Source: an uncultured Acidimicrobiaceae bacterium (GTDB lineage Bacteria > Actinomycetota > Acidimicrobiia > Acidimicrobiales > Microtrichaceae). Taken from it: DNA of 5,164 nucleotides. Under the pieces are notes generated by a model. That model made no database searches. It was not told where the DNA came from and worked only from the letters and a program-made list of their open reading frames with translations. The stretch is taken from assembly GCA_937868025.1 (NCBI GenBank), contig CALMLJ010000213.1, forward strand, positions 1 through 5,164. Reading direction: 5' to 3'. Below are positions 4,278 to 5,164 of the stretch, piece after piece (the first letter of the stretch is position 1; each line of letters starts with the position of its first letter). Both the position numbers and the translations under genes were made by a program.

Positions 4278-5164
4278 ATGACGACGACCGGATCCGTGGA
4301 CACCGCGACCGCTGCGCTGCGTCGGGCGATCTACTACCTCGACCGATCGCTCGCTCCCGCTCCGAAGGTGCGGGCGTTCCGCACCGCCCTGTCGGTGGTC
4401 GAAGGCCTCGGCGACGACGAGCTCGACCGTCATCTCGCAGCCCGCAGCATCACCGAACTCGACGGCATCGGACCGAGCACCGGCGCCGTCATCACCGAGG
4501 CGTTCGGCGACGGATCGAAACCGGGGTACCTCTCGAAACTCGAGGCGTCGACCCGCCTCGAGGTCGGCGAGGGCGCCGAGCTCCGGACCCGCCTCCGGGG
4601 CGACTGCCATCTCCACAGCACGTGGTCCGACGGTGGCGCCTCGATCGAGGACATGGCCCGCACGGCCATCGATCTCGGACACGAGTACATCGTCCTCACC
4701 GACCATTCGCCTCGCCTGACCATCGCCCACGGCCTGTCCCAGGAGCGGCTCGACGAGCAACGCGTCGAGGTCGAGCGCCTGAACGAGCTGCTGAGCCCGT
4801 TCCGTATCCTCCGTGGTGTCGAGGTCGACATCCTCGAGGACGGCACCCTCGACCACTCCGACGAGGTGCTGGCAGGCCTCGACATCGTCGTCGCCTCCGT
4901 GCACTCCAAGCTGAAGATGCCCGCCGACCAGATGACCCGGCGCATGGTCATGGCCGTCGCCAATCCCAACGTCGACATCCTCGGCCACTGCACCGGCCGA
5001 CAGATCGTCGGCACGCCGCGGGCGCCGTCACAGTTCGACGCCGAGATCGTCTTCGCGGCCTGCGCCCGGTTCGGGACCGCCGTCGAGATCAACTGCCGCC
5101 CGGAACGCCAGGATCCGCCCGACGAACTGCTCGAGCTCGCGCTCGACTGGGACTGCGTGGTGTC
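4278..5164 (+). CDS. PHP-domain metal-dependent phosphoesterase with PolX-like N-terminal helical/HhH region, 3' end beyond window
   Basis: The protein is a predicted cytoplasmic metal-dependent phosphoesterase. The 295 visible residues open with a helical stretch (about 10-55, including KVRAFRTALSVV) and a helix-hairpin-helix LDGIGPSTGAVITEAF at 61-76, as in the N-terminal part of bacterial family X DNA polymerases. The PHP domain begins at about 107: GDCHLHSTWSDG (D109, H111, H113, D118), LTDHS (D142, H143), GVEVDIL (E182, D184), ASVHS (H209) and GHCTGR (H237), then VEINCRPER at 269-277. The last metal-binding D.H motif would lie past the window end. The PolX palm/nucleotidyltransferase domain is absent between the HhH and PHP parts, so it is not a polymerase. 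Possible roles are a DNA-end 3' nuclease/phosphatase or a histidinol-phosphatase-like enzyme; the HhH favours nucleic acid. ATG at 4278 is chosen from the -10 spacing and domain start. Confidence 0.88.
   Translation, partial: MTTTGSVDTATAALRRAIYYLDRSLAPAPKVRAFRTALSVVEGLGDDELDRHLAARSITELDGIGPSTGAVITEAFGDGSKPGYLSKLEASTRLEVGEGAELRTRLRGDCHLHSTWSDGGASIEDMARTAIDLGHEYIVLTDHSPRLTIAHGLSQERLDEQRVEVERLNELLSPFRILRGVEVDILEDGTLDHSDEVLAGLDIVVASVHSKLKMPADQMTRRMVMAVANPNVDILGHCTGRQIVGTPRAPSQFDAEIVFAACARFGTAVEINCRPERQDPPDELLELALDWDCVV

Noticed and set aside
4263..4988. 241-codon open frame on the minus strand opposite the PHP gene
   Set aside because: The plus strand carries intact PHP motifs in order. The antisense product is low-complexity Val/Asp/Gly/Arg-rich and matches nothing.

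Overview
This window is high-GC bacterial chromosomal DNA. GC-rich codon third positions, GTG starts, very short intergenic gaps and possible leaderless promoters (a TANNNT box 6-9 nt before the ATG) suggest an actinobacterium. My guess is an acidimicrobial lineage, but that is an inference from style and gene content and was not tested.

Left block, minus strand (2014 down to 1, running off the window): three tightly packed genes, read ychF, then a DUF192 protein, then rsmI. ychF encodes the YchF/OLA1 P-loop ATPase. The DUF192 gene starts 6 nt after the ychF stop. rsmI (16S rRNA C1402 ribose methyltransferase) overlaps the DUF192 stop by a GTGA junction and is cut by the window edge. This looks like one operon with a ribosome/translation theme plus one protein of unknown role.

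Middle block: a 167-nt divergent intergenic region (2015-2181) precedes a plus-strand pair. The first gene is a DsbB/BdbC-type membrane disulfide oxidoreductase (2182-2724). Three nt later comes a membrane-anchored thioredoxin-fold protein with a CPHC active site (2728-3498). Together they look like an extracytoplasmic disulfide-forming couple: the Trx protein oxidises substrates and the DsbB protein re-oxidises it using quinone. The leader contains a 26-codon ORF with its own Shine-Dalgarno-like site and a perfect 12-bp palindrome; both are tentative.

Right block: a convergent minus-strand SGNH/GDSL lipoprotein gene (3532-4212) and, divergent from it, a plus-strand PHP-domain hydrolase gene (4278 to the window end). 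The PHP protein resembles a bacterial family X polymerase that keeps its N-terminal helical/HhH part and C-terminal PHP part but has lost the polymerase palm. The 65-nt gap between the two genes appears to hold back-to-back promoters. Between the convergent dsb and SGNH genes lies a long, nearly perfect hairpin (3515-3577) whose two imperfect pairs are G-U wobbles only in plus-strand RNA. It is the strongest non-coding signal here and looks like a terminator of the dsb operon placed inside the neighbouring gene.

I see no mobile elements, CRISPR arrays, tRNA or rRNA. Most of the window is ordinary housekeeping and envelope content, and I did not find convincing evidence of a wholly new system.
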